Positions 8,852 to 17,843 of a stretch of 64,000 bases of DNA are shown here, piece by piece. The position numbers and the translations under genes are program-made. Source of the DNA: Paenibacillus harenae DSM 16969 (GTDB lineage: Bacteria; Bacillota; Bacilli; Paenibacillales; Paenibacillaceae). The stretch lies in NCBI RefSeq assembly GCF_000422465.1, contig NZ_KE383842.1, forward strand, positions 227,040 through 291,039. Direction: 5' to 3'. The notes beneath the pieces were generated by a model. That model ran no database searches. It saw only the letters and a list, made by a program, of their open reading frames with translations, and had not been told where the DNA came from. The first letter of the stretch is position 1. Every line of letters starts with the position of its first letter.

Positions 8852-9868
8852 ATGGTTTATTCACGCTCTGATGTATCCCCTAGGCTGCATGAAGCTTTCG
8901 GTCAGCAATTCTTGATTGGGGCCGCTGTAAATCCAAAGACGCTGGTCACGCAGCGGGAGCTGTTGACGCATCATTTCAATAGCATAACGGCGGAGAACGA
9001 AATGAAGTTCGAAAGCCTGCATCCCGCGGAAGACCGATATACGTTCACGGATGCGGATCGCTTGATGGCATTCGCGAAAGCGAATGGCATGGCGGTCAGG
9101 GGCCATACGCTCGTATGGCATAATCAAACGCCAAATTGGGTGTTTGAGGATCGCTCGGGAGGCGTAGTCGACCGCGAAGCGCTGCTGACGCGGATGAAAT
9201 CCCATATTGAAACGGTGGTTTCGCGTTATAAGGGAAATATTTATGCATGGGATGTCGTGAATGAAGCGGTTTCCGACAGGGGCGGGGAGCTGCTGCGCCC
9301 GTCCAAGTGGCTCGACATCGCCGGCGAGAATTTCATTGCCAAAGCGTTCGAATACGCGCATGCGGCGGATCCCGGGGCGCTGTTGTTTTATAACGATTAT
9401 AACGAATCGGTACCGGAGAAGAGAGAGAAGATCTTTGCCTTGGTCAAGTCGTTGAAGGAGAAGGACGTGCCGATCCACGGGATCGGGCTTCAGGCGCACT
9501 GGAATCTGGAGCATCCATCCGTCGACGATATTCGCCAAGCGATTGAAAGGTATGTCGGCCTTGGCATGAAGCTGCATATTACGGAGCTCGACGTATCGGT
9601 ATTTCAACATGACGACCGCCGAACCGACCTGGAGGCGCCGACTGAAGAGATGCTTGCGCGGCAAGCGGAACGTTACAGTCAATTTTTCCAGCTATTTAAG
9701 GTATATAGCGAATCTATAACGTCCGTCACATTCTGGGGAGCGGCCGACGACTATACCTGGCTCGATAACTTTCCGGTGAGAGGCCGAAAAAACTGGCCGT
9801 TCCTCTTTGATAGGGAGCATAACCCGAAGCCCTCCTATTGGAACGTAATGGACATTGCGCGTTCATGA
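8852..9868 (+). CDS. GH10 endo-1,4-beta-xylanase, cytoplasmic type
   Basis: A 338-residue, single-domain GH10 enzyme without signal peptide or binding modules, the size of intracellular xylanases that cut short imported (aldouronic) xylo-oligosaccharides. Motifs: HTLVWHNQ, acid/base Glu138 in WDVVNEA, nucleophile Glu245 in ITELDVS, and WGAADDYTWLD near the C-terminus. It resembles the anchored GH10 at 4653 in plan but is clearly diverged, so they are two roles rather than a recent duplication. AAGGAGGAGG stands 8 bases before the ATG. A GH43 gene follows 67 bases downstream. Confidence 0.92.
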   Translation: MVYSRSDVSPRLHEAFGQQFLIGAAVNPKTLVTQRELLTHHFNSITAENEMKFESLHPAEDRYTFTDADRLMAFAKANGMAVRGHTLVWHNQTPNWVFEDRSGGVVDREALLTRMKSHIETVVSRYKGNIYAWDVVNEAVSDRGGELLRPSKWLDIAGENFIAKAFEYAHAADPGALLFYNDYNESVPEKREKIFALVKSLKEKDVPIHGIGLQAHWNLEHPSVDDIRQAIERYVGLGMKLHITELDVSVFQHDDRRTDLEAPTEEMLARQAERYSQFFQLFKVYSESITSVTFWGAADDYTWLDNFPVRGRKNWPFLFDREHNPKPSYWNVMDIARS

Positions 9869-9935
9869 CCGTGAGCGGGCAAGCAAAAGTGTAAGGCAGC
9901 CGGGTAATGCAAATTGGTGATGAGGAGAGTTATGG

Positions 9936-11459
9936 ATGAGCAAAACGTTAATCTCGAATCCGGTCATATGGGCGGACGTTCCGGATGTGGACCCGATAAG
10001 AGTTGGGACATCCTACTATATGGTTAGCACAAGCATGCATACGATGCCGGGCTGTCCGATTATGAAGTCGGAAGATTTGATGCATTGGGAGATCGCGGGC
10101 TACGTATTCGACCGGTTTGAGGATAACGACGCTCATAATCTGATCAATGGGAAAAACATTTATGGACAAGGCTCATGGGCCGCAAGCCTCCGTTATCATA
10201 ACGGGCTCTTCTACGTCTGTTTCTCCAGTAACGACACTAACTGCTTCTATATTTACCGGACCCGCGATGTCGAGAGCGGTCAATGGGAGCGCTCCGTTAT
10301 CAACGGACTTCATCATGATCCGGGCTTATTGTTTGACGATGACCGCGTGTATGTTTTTTTCGGCAACGGAGGCATCCGCATCACCGAACTGACGGCCGAT
10401 GCGTCGGCGGTTAAACCGGGGGGCATTAACAAGCTCCTGTTTGAGACGGAACGGGGCGGCATCGGACTGCGATGTGAAGGATGCCACGCGTATAAGATCG
10501 GCGGCTATTATTATCTGTTCTTTATTGAGTGGCCAAGGACCGGAAACCAGCGCCGCAGGCAAATCTGTTACCGTTCGAAGAAGCTTCTGGGTCCGTATGA
10601 ACGAAAAATCGTATTCGATGACGACATGGGGTATCACAACAAAGGTATCGCGCAAGGGGGCATCTTTGACACCCCGGGCGGCGAGTGGTACGCGATGCTG
10701 TTTCAGGATCACGATGCCGTCGGCAGAATCCCCTATGTGCTGCCCGTTTCTTGGGTAGAAGGGTGGCCTGTCATCGGCGTCGATGGAAAGGCGCCGGAGC
10801 AGTTTGAAGCCGATTTGCCCCGTTCTCCCCAAAAGCCGCTGGTGATCAGCGACGAGTTTGATTATGCGGAAAATAAGCTGGCCATCAATTGGCAGTGGAA
10901 TCATAACCCGGACAATCGGCTATGGTCGCTAACGGAACGGCCCGGTTATCTCAGGTTGACGACAGGCGGCATTACCGACAGCGTCCTCTATGCCCGCAAT
11001 ACATTGACGCAGCGGACGGAAGGCCCGGCCTGCGTTGGGATGATATCGATGGACATATCCCATATGAAACCCGGCGATCATGCCGGGCTGGTCGCTTTGC
11101 AAAATCATTTCGGCACCGTTGGCATTAAAATTGCGGAGAACGGCGACAGATTCGTTGCCATGTGCGTCAATGGCGGCGACGGCAGGGAAAAGGCGCTCGA
11201 GACGATCCGATTCGACGGCAGCCGGATTTTCCTGAAGATTGCATTTGATTTTGAGGATAGTGCTGACATTGCGGACTTTTATTACGCCGCGGACGGAAGC
11301 AATTGGGTTCGAATCGGAGGTTCGTTAGAGATGAAATATACGCTGGATCATTTTATGGGCTACCGGATCGGCTTGTTTTATTATGCCGCCAAGGAAATGG
11401 GGGGGCATGCCGATTTTGACTATTTCCGTTATTCCAGGATGAAAGAAAAGCTCCAATAA
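9936..11459 (+). CDS. GH43 glycosidase, cytoplasmic, with C-terminal beta-sandwich
   Basis: 507 residues without a signal peptide. The propeller starts NPVIWADVPDVDPIRVGTSY, where the Asp-rich segment replaces the HPDPS motif of classical beta-xylosidases. Other recognisable segments are MHTMPGCPIMKS, HHDPGLLFDDD and the general-acid region CEGCHAYKIGGYYYLF. A C-terminal accessory domain starts near residue 300 (DEFDYAENK). It belongs to a GH43 group acting on xylan or arabinoxylan oligosaccharides; exact specificity cannot be assigned. GAGGAG lies 8 bases before the ATG. A terminator follows, closing the GH10-GH43 pair. Confidence 0.85.
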   Translation: MSKTLISNPVIWADVPDVDPIRVGTSYYMVSTSMHTMPGCPIMKSEDLMHWEIAGYVFDRFEDNDAHNLINGKNIYGQGSWAASLRYHNGLFYVCFSSNDTNCFYIYRTRDVESGQWERSVINGLHHDPGLLFDDDRVYVFFGNGGIRITELTADASAVKPGGINKLLFETERGGIGLRCEGCHAYKIGGYYYLFFIEWPRTGNQRRRQICYRSKKLLGPYERKIVFDDDMGYHNKGIAQGGIFDTPGGEWYAMLFQDHDAVGRIPYVLPVSWVEGWPVIGVDGKAPEQFEADLPRSPQKPLVISDEFDYAENKLAINWQWNHNPDNRLWSLTERPGYLRLTTGGITDSVLYARNTLTQRTEGPACVGMISMDISHMKPGDHAGLVALQNHFGTVGIKIAENGDRFVAMCVNGGDGREKALETIRFDGSRIFLKIAFDFEDSADIADFYYAADGSNWVRIGGSLEMKYTLDHFMGYRIGLFYYAAKEMGGHADFDYFRYSRMKEKLQ

Positions 11460-11490
11460 ACCACTTTGTTGCGGCCGGAAATTGCACCCG

Positions 11491-11532
11491 ACAAACTCCT
11501 ATGTTCCGAGAGGAACCCGGGAGTTTGTTTGC
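11491..11532 (+). terminator. Terminator after the second xylanase pair
   Basis: ACAAACTCC and GGAGTTTGT form the outer stem and GTTCC/GGAAC an inner one, followed by TTTGCTTT. It separates the glycosidases from the TRAP genes. Confidence 0.75.
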
Positions 11533-11686
11533 TTTCAGGACAACCATAAACGTAAAAACAAGCTTTAAAAACCAAAAATATTACAAATAAAGCACAAGAT
11601 CATCTTCTTTTTCGCCCCCATGAAAACACTTACAATTAGATCTAGCAAGGAAATGAGGGATACATGAAGAGGGGAGGATTGAAGGA

Positions 11687-12202
11687 ATGATCGTATTTTT
11701 TCAAAGGATTACAGCGGTTGCGAAAGGGATTGACAGGGTCGTTGAGACATTCGCGGTAAGCGCTGTAGCGCTCATGACCGTCATCGTGACGATGCAGGTT
11801 GTTACCCGAAAGTTTTTTAATTTTGTGTTCTTCTGGTCGGAGGAAATTACGCTGCTGCTGTTAATCTGGTTTTCTTTCTTGGGGATTGCCATCGGCTTTC
11901 GGGACCGGCTTCATATTGCAATGGACGCATTCGCCAAACGTCTGCCCAAGCCTTTCAACCGGTTTTTGGATGTGCTGATCCCGCTCTGCAATTTCGGATT
12001 CGGAGGGTTTCTCGTTCTGAACGGTTGGGAATTCACTATGCTGATGAGCAACAATAGCATGACGGCTACCGGCTGGTCGAGCAGCGTCATGTATGTCATT
12101 ATGCCGATTACCGGCATTATGATTTGCTCTTATTCCATTCTCCATCTATTCGGAGTCGATACCGTGCAGCATAAACATTTGGATGAGGAGTTGGAAGAAT
12201 GA
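11687..12202 (+). CDS. TRAP transporter small permease (DctQ family)
   Basis: A 171-residue membrane protein with four hydrophobic segments and the family signature WSEEITLLLLIWFSFLG followed by GFRDRLHIAMD. It forms the small membrane subunit of a tripartite ATP-independent periplasmic-type transporter, which uses an ion gradient to take up organic acids. ATG start, weak AGGGGAGGATTG site upstream. It overlaps the large permease by 4 bases (ATGA). The position beside xylan enzymes suggests a uronate-type substrate, but this is inference. Confidence 0.92.
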   Translation: MIVFFQRITAVAKGIDRVVETFAVSAVALMTVIVTMQVVTRKFFNFVFFWSEEITLLLLIWFSFLGIAIGFRDRLHIAMDAFAKRLPKPFNRFLDVLIPLCNFGFGGFLVLNGWEFTMLMSNNSMTATGWSSSVMYVIMPITGIMICSYSILHLFGVDTVQHKHLDEELEE

Positions 12203-13494
12203 GCGTGACGCTTTCCATCATTGTTCTTGCAGTAAGCTTCGTCGTATTAATCTTATTACGTTTCCCTATCGCAATGGTGTTAGCTTTATCGTCGCTGCTG
12301 GTCGCCTTTACGCTGGACTTGCCGCTTGCCGTCATCGGACAACGGATGGTGCAAGGGCTGAACTCCTACTCGCTGCTCGCGATACCGTTCTTTATTCTGG
12401 CCGGGCAGATCATGAGCGAAGGCAAGCTGGCATTAAGACTGATTAATTTGGCCCAGCTTAGCGTAGGGGCAATAAGAGGCGGACTCGCCATGGTCAACTG
12501 CGTCGCCTGCATGCTTTTCGGCAATATTAGCGGCTCGGCCGCCGCGGATGCTTCCTCCGTCGGATCGGTGATGATCCCGATGATGAAGAAGAAAAACTAC
12601 GATGCCGATTTCTCCGTTGCGGTGACGTCCGCTGCCGCGATTCAAGGCGTCGTTATGCCGCCGAGCCACAACATGATTTTGTATGCGCTTGCAGCGGGCG
12701 GCGTATCGATCTCCAGCTTATTTCTTGCCGGGATTGTCCCTTGCGTGATATTGCTCGTGTCGCTCATGACCACCTCCTATATCATTGCGCGTAAGAGAGG
12801 CTATCCGAAGGGCGAGCCGGTAAAGCTGAAGGAAGTGCCAAGGATCATAGCGGACGGTTTCCTGTCGATGTTTACGGCCGTGATTATATTAGGAGGCATA
12901 TTCTCCGGTTGGTTTACGGCGACGGAGTCGGGCGCGATTGCTTGTGTCTACGCTTTTATCCTTACCTTCTTTGTTTACCGCGATCTTCCTTTGTCGTATG
13001 TGAAGGTTATTTTCCTGAAAACCTTTCGTACCGTGTCCATGGTATTATTCCTGATAGCGGCTTCGAACGCATTCGCTTGGGTATTAACCTACTTGAAAAT
13101 TCCGGCGTTGATGACGGAGGGACTGCTTGCGATTTCGGAGAACCCGGTCATCGTTCTGCTCATCATTAATGTATTGCTCTTAGTTCTCGGAGCGCCGCTC
13201 GATATGGGGCCGCTCATCCTGATCATGACGCCGATCCTGTTCCCGGTTGTAACGGCACTCGGGATGGACCCGGTTCATTTCGGCATCGTGCTTATTCTGA
13301 ATCTCGGGATCGGATTGATTACGCCTCCGGTCGGCACTGTACTCTTTGTCGGCAGCGCCATTGGAAAGGTCAGCATCGAGGCAGCGACGAAGCGGCTAAT
13401 CCCGTACTTCTGCGTGATGGTTGCGGTTCTGCTCCTTATTACGTATGTGCCTGGCCTATCCATGTGGCTCCCTAACCTCGTTAACGGATCGTAA
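12199..13494 (+). CDS. TRAP transporter large permease (DctM family)
   Basis: 431 residues with 12 or so membrane segments, the normal length. Typical DctM stretches are visible: IPFFILAGQIMSEG near residue 70, CMLFGNISGSAAADASSVG near 110, and PPVGTVLFVGSAIGKV near 375. This is the ion-coupled channel subunit; it works with the small permease just upstream and the binding lipoprotein downstream. The order Q-M-P with the binding protein last and separated by 110 bases containing cre-like and operator-like repeats is worth noting, since the binding protein may be expressed more strongly on its own. Confidence 0.93.
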   Translation: MSVTLSIIVLAVSFVVLILLRFPIAMVLALSSLLVAFTLDLPLAVIGQRMVQGLNSYSLLAIPFFILAGQIMSEGKLALRLINLAQLSVGAIRGGLAMVNCVACMLFGNISGSAAADASSVGSVMIPMMKKKNYDADFSVAVTSAAAIQGVVMPPSHNMILYALAAGGVSISSLFLAGIVPCVILLVSLMTTSYIIARKRGYPKGEPVKLKEVPRIIADGFLSMFTAVIILGGIFSGWFTATESGAIACVYAFILTFFVYRDLPLSYVKVIFLKTFRTVSMVLFLIAASNAFAWVLTYLKIPALMTEGLLAISENPVIVLLIINVLLLVLGAPLDMGPLILIMTPILFPVVTALGMDPVHFGIVLILNLGIGLITPPVGTVLFVGSAIGKVSIEAATKRLIPYFCVMVAVLLLITYVPGLSMWLPNLVNGS

Positions 13495-13541
13495 CGTAAC
13501 AAAAATAATGCAAAAGAACAACAAAATCACACATGGCCCGC

Positions 13542-13555
13542 TGAATGCGCTTTCA
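13542..13555. promoter_or_regulatory. cre-like CcpA site upstream of the TRAP binding protein
   Basis: TGAATGCGCTTTCA matches the cre consensus TGNAARCGNWWNCA at 13 of 14 positions and is nearly a perfect palindrome around CGCG/GCGC. It lies 50 bases before the binding-protein start. Catabolite repression of the transporter is the expected consequence. Confidence 0.6.
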
Positions 13556-13568
13556 ATATAATTTTACA

Positions 13569-13583
13569 TGTAAACGGTTCACA
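13569..13583. promoter_or_regulatory. 15-bp palindromic operator candidate
   Basis: TGTAAACGGTTCACA is a dyad of the form TGTnAACnGTTnACA, 21 bases before the binding-protein start codon. This shape fits a LacI- or GntR-family operator. No candidate regulator of those families is encoded in the window. Confidence 0.4.
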
Positions 13584-13604
13584 ATAAGGAAGGGGATACT
13601 GCTT

Positions 13605-14648
13605 ATGAATTTGTTGAAAATGAGAAGTTGGAGCTTGCTCGTTATCATCCTGGTTGTTCTGCTTATTAGCGGCTGCGGCTCAGGAGGGGGCGCTGCCTCC
13701 GGAGAAAATAATCCATCCGGAAACGGGTCTGGCGCCGGCGAAGGACCAACCTATTCATTCCGATTGGCAGAGGCGCATCCGGCCGATTATCCGACGACCA
13801 AAGGCGATATGCGATTCGCCGAGCTTGTGAAGGAGCGTTCTGACGGACGCATTACGATCGACGTGTTCCCGTCTGCGCAGCTTGGGGAAGAGAAGGCGGC
13901 TATCGAGCAAGTTCAGCTGGGTGCAATTGAATTCACCCGCGTCAGCACGGGTCCTATGGCGGAGTTTAACAAGGATTACGGAGTATTCAGTCTCCCGTAC
14001 ATCTTCGATAACGACGAACATGTATGGAAATTTCTGCTGGGAGAGAAAGGAATGAGCCTTCTGGACAGTTTGCAATCCTCCGGTTTGCAAGGGCTGGGCT
14101 GGTACAGCTCGGGATCCCGCAGCTTCTATTCCTCAAAGCCGCTCGCAAGCATTGAGGATTTGAAGGGGATGAAAATCCGCGTTCAGGAAAACAAAGTGAA
14201 CCTCGCCGTTATGGATGCGCTCGGCGCAAGCGCGACGCCCATGCCGTACGGAGAAGTGTACAGCTCGCTTCAAACCGGCGTCATCGACTCGGCGGAGAAC
14301 AACTATCCGAGTTATTACTCCAGCAAGCACTACGAGGTCGCGCCTCATCTGTTATTAGACAGTCATCAACGGGTCCCTGAGGTGCTGCTCGTCTCCAAGA
14401 CGGTATGGGATAAGCTATCTGAAGAAGACCAAGGCATCATCCGCCAGGCGGCACTGGATTCCATCGAGTTTCAACGCGAGGAATGGGCCAAATATGAGCA
14501 AGAATCGGAAGCTGCCGTTCGCGCCGCCGGGGTAACGATTACGGAAGTGACGGATCTGCAGCCTTGGAAAGACGCGGTTAAACCGGTCATCGACAGCTAC
14601 CGTTCCGAATACAGCTCTATTCTTGACGCGATTGAAGCGGCTAAATAA
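13605..14648 (+). CDS. TRAP transporter substrate-binding lipoprotein (DctP family)
   Basis: About 347 residues. The signal ends in LLISGC, a lipobox, as expected for a Gram-positive TRAP binding protein that cannot be periplasmic. The DctP fold is shown by RLAEAHPADYPTTKGD near the start, FPSAQLGEEKAAIEQVQLG, and LKGMKIRVQEN with the conserved substrate-carboxylate Arg. GALGASATPMPYGEVYSSLQ-type sequence follows around residue 205. I placed the start at 13605 behind AAGGAAGGGG; an in-frame ATG 60 bases earlier lacks a ribosome binding site and sits on the cre-like repeat. Ligand probably an acidic sugar or organic acid. Confidence 0.92.
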   Translation: MNLLKMRSWSLLVIILVVLLISGCGSGGGAASGENNPSGNGSGAGEGPTYSFRLAEAHPADYPTTKGDMRFAELVKERSDGRITIDVFPSAQLGEEKAAIEQVQLGAIEFTRVSTGPMAEFNKDYGVFSLPYIFDNDEHVWKFLLGEKGMSLLDSLQSSGLQGLGWYSSGSRSFYSSKPLASIEDLKGMKIRVQENKVNLAVMDALGASATPMPYGEVYSSLQTGVIDSAENNYPSYYSSKHYEVAPHLLLDSHQRVPEVLLVSKTVWDKLSEEDQGIIRQAALDSIEFQREEWAKYEQESEAAVRAAGVTITEVTDLQPWKDAVKPVIDSYRSEYSSILDAIEAAK

Positions 14649-14685
14649 GATCATTGCTGCAATTTTCAGATAGACCGATATGGAA

Positions 14686-14719
14686 AAAGGAGGCTGTCCA
14701 ACGAAGGGCGGCCTCCTTT
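14686..14719. terminator. Bidirectional terminator
   Basis: AAAGGAGGC and GCCTCCTTT flank a 16-base loop between the convergent TRAP and WYL-regulator genes. The minus-strand gene's stop lies in the right arm. Confidence 0.75.
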
Positions 14720-15674
14720 ATGTTGATCTTCCATCATACAAATTGAACACGTCCAAAGCGCTTTGACGAACGGCTGACGCAAGATGGTCCGGTTCGATCA
14801 CATATAAGTTCGATTTGAAACTCAGCAAAAAACCAATCAAAGACTTGTCATCCTTATAGAAATATCGGGTCCGCACGATTAGCGATCCGTCAGGCTGCCG
14901 TTCCGTGTCGGCCGAATCGAAATGGTCCATTGCGGAGACGATGGCCGTGCCCGTAAAGCGAAGGACGAGATCGACCGATTCCTGATCCCATGCCGCTTCC
15001 CATTGTTCATTCACTTCGGCGAGCGACATGGATCGGCGATGAAAGGTTTCCGGCAATATATCCAAATCCCGCATCCGCGAAAATCGAAACAACCGGTAAT
15101 CCTCGCGATTTAAACAATAACCATGCAAATACCATGTGTATCCTTTAAGCACCAGCATATTCGGTTCAATGCAGCGCTCCGTTACCGCGCCTTTGCTGTC
15201 GGTATAGGTAAACCGAATCCGTCTCTTATCTTGAACAGCGCCATGCAGCGCCTCGTACAACGCACTCGATACCGGGCCGCTTCTCCAAGGCGTTAAATCA
15301 ATCGCTATTTGGTCGGTATCCGCCATATGCTCCTGTTCCGCACGCGAGACCAGGGCTCCCACCTTTTCGAGCAGCCGGTCCATATTGTGCCGCTTCATCG
15401 CCTGCGTTGAATGTAATCCCCGCAAAGCAGTAAATAAGGTATGAAGCTCATCGAACGACAACATCTGGCGATCAAGCCGGAAGCTTTCCATGATTTCGAA
15501 CCCCCCGTCGTTTCCCGAGTAGGAAACGATCGGAATGCCGGACATGCCGAGCGTTTCCAAATCACGGTAGACGGTCCGCAATGAAACTTCCAGACGGTCC
15601 GCCAGTTCTTGAGCCTGCACCCGTTTTCGATTCAATAATAAGATTGTGATTGCCATTAGACGCTCGAGCTTCAC
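14718..15674 (-). CDS. HTH/WYL-domain transcriptional regulator (YafY family)
   Basis: About 318 residues: an N-terminal HTH_11 domain (KLERLMAITILLLNRKRVQA then ELADRLEVSLRTVYRDLETL) and a WYL domain (LVLKGYTWYLHGYCLNREDY with FRFSRMRDL). WYL domains are thought to bind ligands such as nucleotides or nucleic acid. The start is GTG at 15674, 5 bases after GGAGGTGG; upstream in-frame codons lack a site. It is the only gene between the TRAP operon and the epoxide hydrolase, both on other or same strand with short gaps, and could regulate either. Confidence 0.88.
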   Translation of the reverse strand: MKLERLMAITILLLNRKRVQAQELADRLEVSLRTVYRDLETLGMSGIPIVSYSGNDGGFEIMESFRLDRQMLSFDELHTLFTALRGLHSTQAMKRHNMDRLLEKVGALVSRAEQEHMADTDQIAIDLTPWRSGPVSSALYEALHGAVQDKRRIRFTYTDSKGAVTERCIEPNMLVLKGYTWYLHGYCLNREDYRLFRFSRMRDLDILPETFHRRSMSLAEVNEQWEAAWDQESVDLVLRFTGTAIVSAMDHFDSADTERQPDGSLIVRTRYFYKDDKSLIGFLLSFKSNLYVIEPDHLASAVRQSALDVFNLYDGRST

Positions 15675-15765
15675 GACTACCACCTCCGTTAAGATCATGA
15701 TAGAGCATTCAGCCCAAAGAGTCACTCCATGACATGACCAATGACGCGAACTCTTGTCCCATTAA

Positions 15766-16935
15766 TCAGAGCTTTCGGAAGAACTCGCGGACATCTTGGG
15801 TAAATAGAGCGGGTTGTTCCATGGCGAAGAAATGGCCGCCTTGCTCGAACTCCGACCAATGCACGATATGGTGATCCCTTTCTGCAAAACGGCGCACGGT
15901 GATGTCATGGGAGAGGGAGAGCAGCACGCCGGTCGGCACCGTACCGCGCTCTTTCGGCTCCCATGCCGCATAGTCATGCTTGGATTCATAGTAAATCTGG
16001 GCGGAGGATCCGGCCGTTCCGTTGAACCAGTACAGGCTGACGTTCGTCAGCATGCGATCCCGGTCGATGGAATCCTCAGGCAGACCTTCTTCCGGTTCGG
16101 TCAATTCCTTAAATTTCTCAACAATCCAAGCGAGTTGTCCGACCGGAGAATCGTGAAGTCCGTAGGCTAACGTCTGAGGACGGAGAGACTGGATCTGCAG
16201 GTACCCATCATTGAATCCCTCCATCATGGCGTAGCGGTTCCGGTCTTCCTCGGACAATTCATCCATCTCGCCCTCGTCGCCATTCGGGAACGTCAGCAAG
16301 GAATTAACATGCACGCCGATGAGATGATCGGGGGCCCTTTGGCCCATCACTGGCGCAACGAACGAACCGGTATCGCCGCCATGAACCCCATATCGGGCAT
16401 AGCCGAGTCTAGCCATCAGCTGAACAAAAGCTCCCGCGATGCGTCCTACGGTCCATCCAGGCTCAGTTAGCGGCATTGAGAAACCAAATCCGGGAATCGA
16501 CGGAATGACCAAGTGGAATGCTCCGGCAGGATCGCCGCCATAGGCACGCGGATTCGACAACGGTCCGATGACGTCCATAAACTCCACGATCGAGCCGGGC
16601 CAGCCATGAATGAGCATCAGCGGCGTGGCATCGGATTCCGGTGATTTCACATGCAGGAAGTGGATGGTCTGCCCGTCGATCGTCGTTGTAAACTGCGGGT
16701 ACTCATTGAGCTTGGCCTCATGCTCGCGCCAGTCATAATCATTGCGCCAATATTCGGCGAGCTCCTTCAAATAATTAACGGGAACACCTCGGCTCCAGCC
16801 TACTCCGGGCATTTCGCCGGACCAGCGGGTACGGGCTAAGCGATCTTTCAAATCATCGATATCGGATTGCGGAATTTCGATGCGAAACGGTCGTATCGCC
16901 GTGTCGGCATTTAAATGGGAATGGGTATTCATCAT
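15766..16935 (-). CDS. Epoxide hydrolase (EHN-type alpha/beta hydrolase)
   Basis: 389 residues. An N-terminal epoxide-hydrolase-specific region ([31 protein letters not shown]) precedes an alpha/beta-hydrolase core with the oxyanion motif HGWPGS and the nucleophile Asp in [10 protein letters not shown]. The catalytic His lies in [10 protein letters not shown] near the end. Microsomal-type epoxide hydrolases open epoxides to diols; bacterial members have varied natural substrates and some act in detoxification. AAGGAGGAC precedes ATGATG. A perfect 8-bp dyad lies 55 bases upstream of the start, so it is probably repressor-controlled. Confidence 0.9.
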   Translation of the reverse strand: MMNTHSHLNADTAIRPFRIEIPQSDIDDLKDRLARTRWSGEMPGVGWSRGVPVNYLKELAEYWRNDYDWREHEAKLNEYPQFTTTIDGQTIHFLHVKSPESDATPLMLIHGWPGSIVEFMDVIGPLSNPRAYGGDPAGAFHLVIPSIPGFGFSMPLTEPGWTVGRIAGAFVQLMARLGYARYGVHGGDTGSFVAPVMGQRAPDHLIGVHVNSLLTFPNGDEGEMDELSEEDRNRYAMMEGFNDGYLQIQSLRPQTLAYGLHDSPVGQLAWIVEKFKELTEPEEGLPEDSIDRDRMLTNVSLYWFNGTAGSSAQIYYESKHDYAAWEPKERGTVPTGVLLSLSHDITVRRFAERDHHIVHWSEFEQGGHFFAMEQPALFTQDVREFFRKL

Positions 16936-16989
16936 AGTAAAATGTCCTCCTTGAATTTATGATTCATGGTTGTAGTATAAGGAGGGGTT

Positions 16990-17009
16990 GTTGACAACTG
17001 TTTGTCAAC
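16990..17009. promoter_or_regulatory. Palindromic operator candidate upstream of the epoxide hydrolase
   Basis: GTTGACAA and TTGTCAAC are perfect 8-bp inverted arms separated by CTGT. On the minus strand the dyad includes TTGACA, a -35-like hexamer, so a bound repressor could block transcription of the epoxide hydrolase. A TetR- or MarR-type protein would fit the shape; none is adjacent. Confidence 0.5.
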
Positions 17010-17087
17010 TTTGAAGTGGAGCGGCAATTTTTTATTTCGATAAGTGCACGAAAAAAAACAGAGGTCTTGGCTTACCCCTGAGGTACT

Positions 17088-17228
17088 TTACTTTCGTCTC
17101 GCTTCATATACAAATTTCTGCTTCCCGTTTGCCGGTGCCTTGCCGTATTCAAAATCAGCCGATACAACCACATCCGAAAAGCCGATGCTTTCTAAAACGA
17201 GTGTTAGATTTATCCCTTCCGCACCTTA
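17088..17228 (-). pseudogene. C-terminal scrap of a SAM-dependent methyltransferase-like protein
   Basis: The minus strand keeps an open frame of about 45 codons with no start. It ends LVLESIGFSDVVVSADFEYG followed by GKAPANGKQKFVYEARRK and a stop. The pattern 'glycine-Phe-x-Asp-Val-x-Val ... FVYEARRK' resembles the end of class I methyltransferases. An in-frame stop lies just upstream, and no N-terminal methyltransferase motif is present. The identification is tentative. Confidence 0.4.
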
Positions 17229-17239
17229 CTGACTCAAGC

Positions 17240-17842
17240 TTATTTCAACCATCCTTTGCTCTGAGCGATCGCTACGGCATCGATGCGGTTTTTGGCCTCG
17301 AGCTTCTGCAAGATTTCGGAAATATAGTTGCGAATGGTCGCCGGCGACAGAAATAAAAGCTTATTGATTTCCGCCACGGTATGGCCCTGTTTCAGGTGCA
17401 ACAGCACTTCGGTCTCGCGTTCCGAGAGCGGGTTCGTTTCCTCTCTCATCGAGAAGGTTAGAAGGGGACTGAACACTCTGCATCCCGCCTTTATTTTGCG
17501 CAAAGCCTCGGCTAACTCCGCTACAGGCCCATCTTTCAATAAATAACCGTGCACACCGGCTTTAAGCGCACGCTGGTAATATCCGCTTCTGGCAAACGTA
17601 GTGACGATTACGACGCGGCACTCCGTTCCTTCCTCTCTCAGTATTTCAGCTACTTCCAGACCGTTCAATATCGGCATTTCGATATCGAGTACAATCATGT
17701 CGGGCGCCTTCTCGCGAGCAAGTAGAAGAGCCTGCTCGCCGTCGCCCGCCTCGCCGACGATCTCGATGTCTCCTTCCAGAGCCAGCAGCCTGCTGATGGC
17801 CCCCCGAAGCATTCCCTGATCTTCCGCTATAACGACTTTCAT
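17240..17842 (-). CDS. NarL/LuxR-type response regulator (DesR-like)
   Basis: 200 residues: receiver domain with acidic pair EDQ (7-9), phospho-acceptor Asp53 in VLDIEMP and Lys in LLKDG, then a LuxR helix-turn-helix (LSERETEVLLHLKQGHTVAE, LFLSPATIRNYISEILQKL). Size and sequence resemble B. subtilis DesR, which controls the membrane-fluidity desaturase. It starts one base after the kinase stop, so the two are co-transcribed and translationally linked. No desaturase gene is nearby; the adjacent DUF6069 membrane protein may be the target or the signal partner. Confidence 0.9.
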   Translation of the reverse strand: MKVVIAEDQGMLRGAISRLLALEGDIEIVGEAGDGEQALLLAREKAPDMIVLDIEMPILNGLEVAEILREEGTECRVVIVTTFARSGYYQRALKAGVHGYLLKDGPVAELAEALRKIKAGCRVFSPLLTFSMREETNPLSERETEVLLHLKQGHTVAEINKLLFLSPATIRNYISEILQKLEAKNRIDAVAIAQSKGWLK

Positions 17843-17843
17843 C

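Noticed and set aside
16990..17045. Complete sigma-A promoter overlapping the palindrome before the epoxide hydrolase
   Set aside because: TTGACA is present, but the nearest TATACT lies about 24 bases away, too far for a standard spacer.
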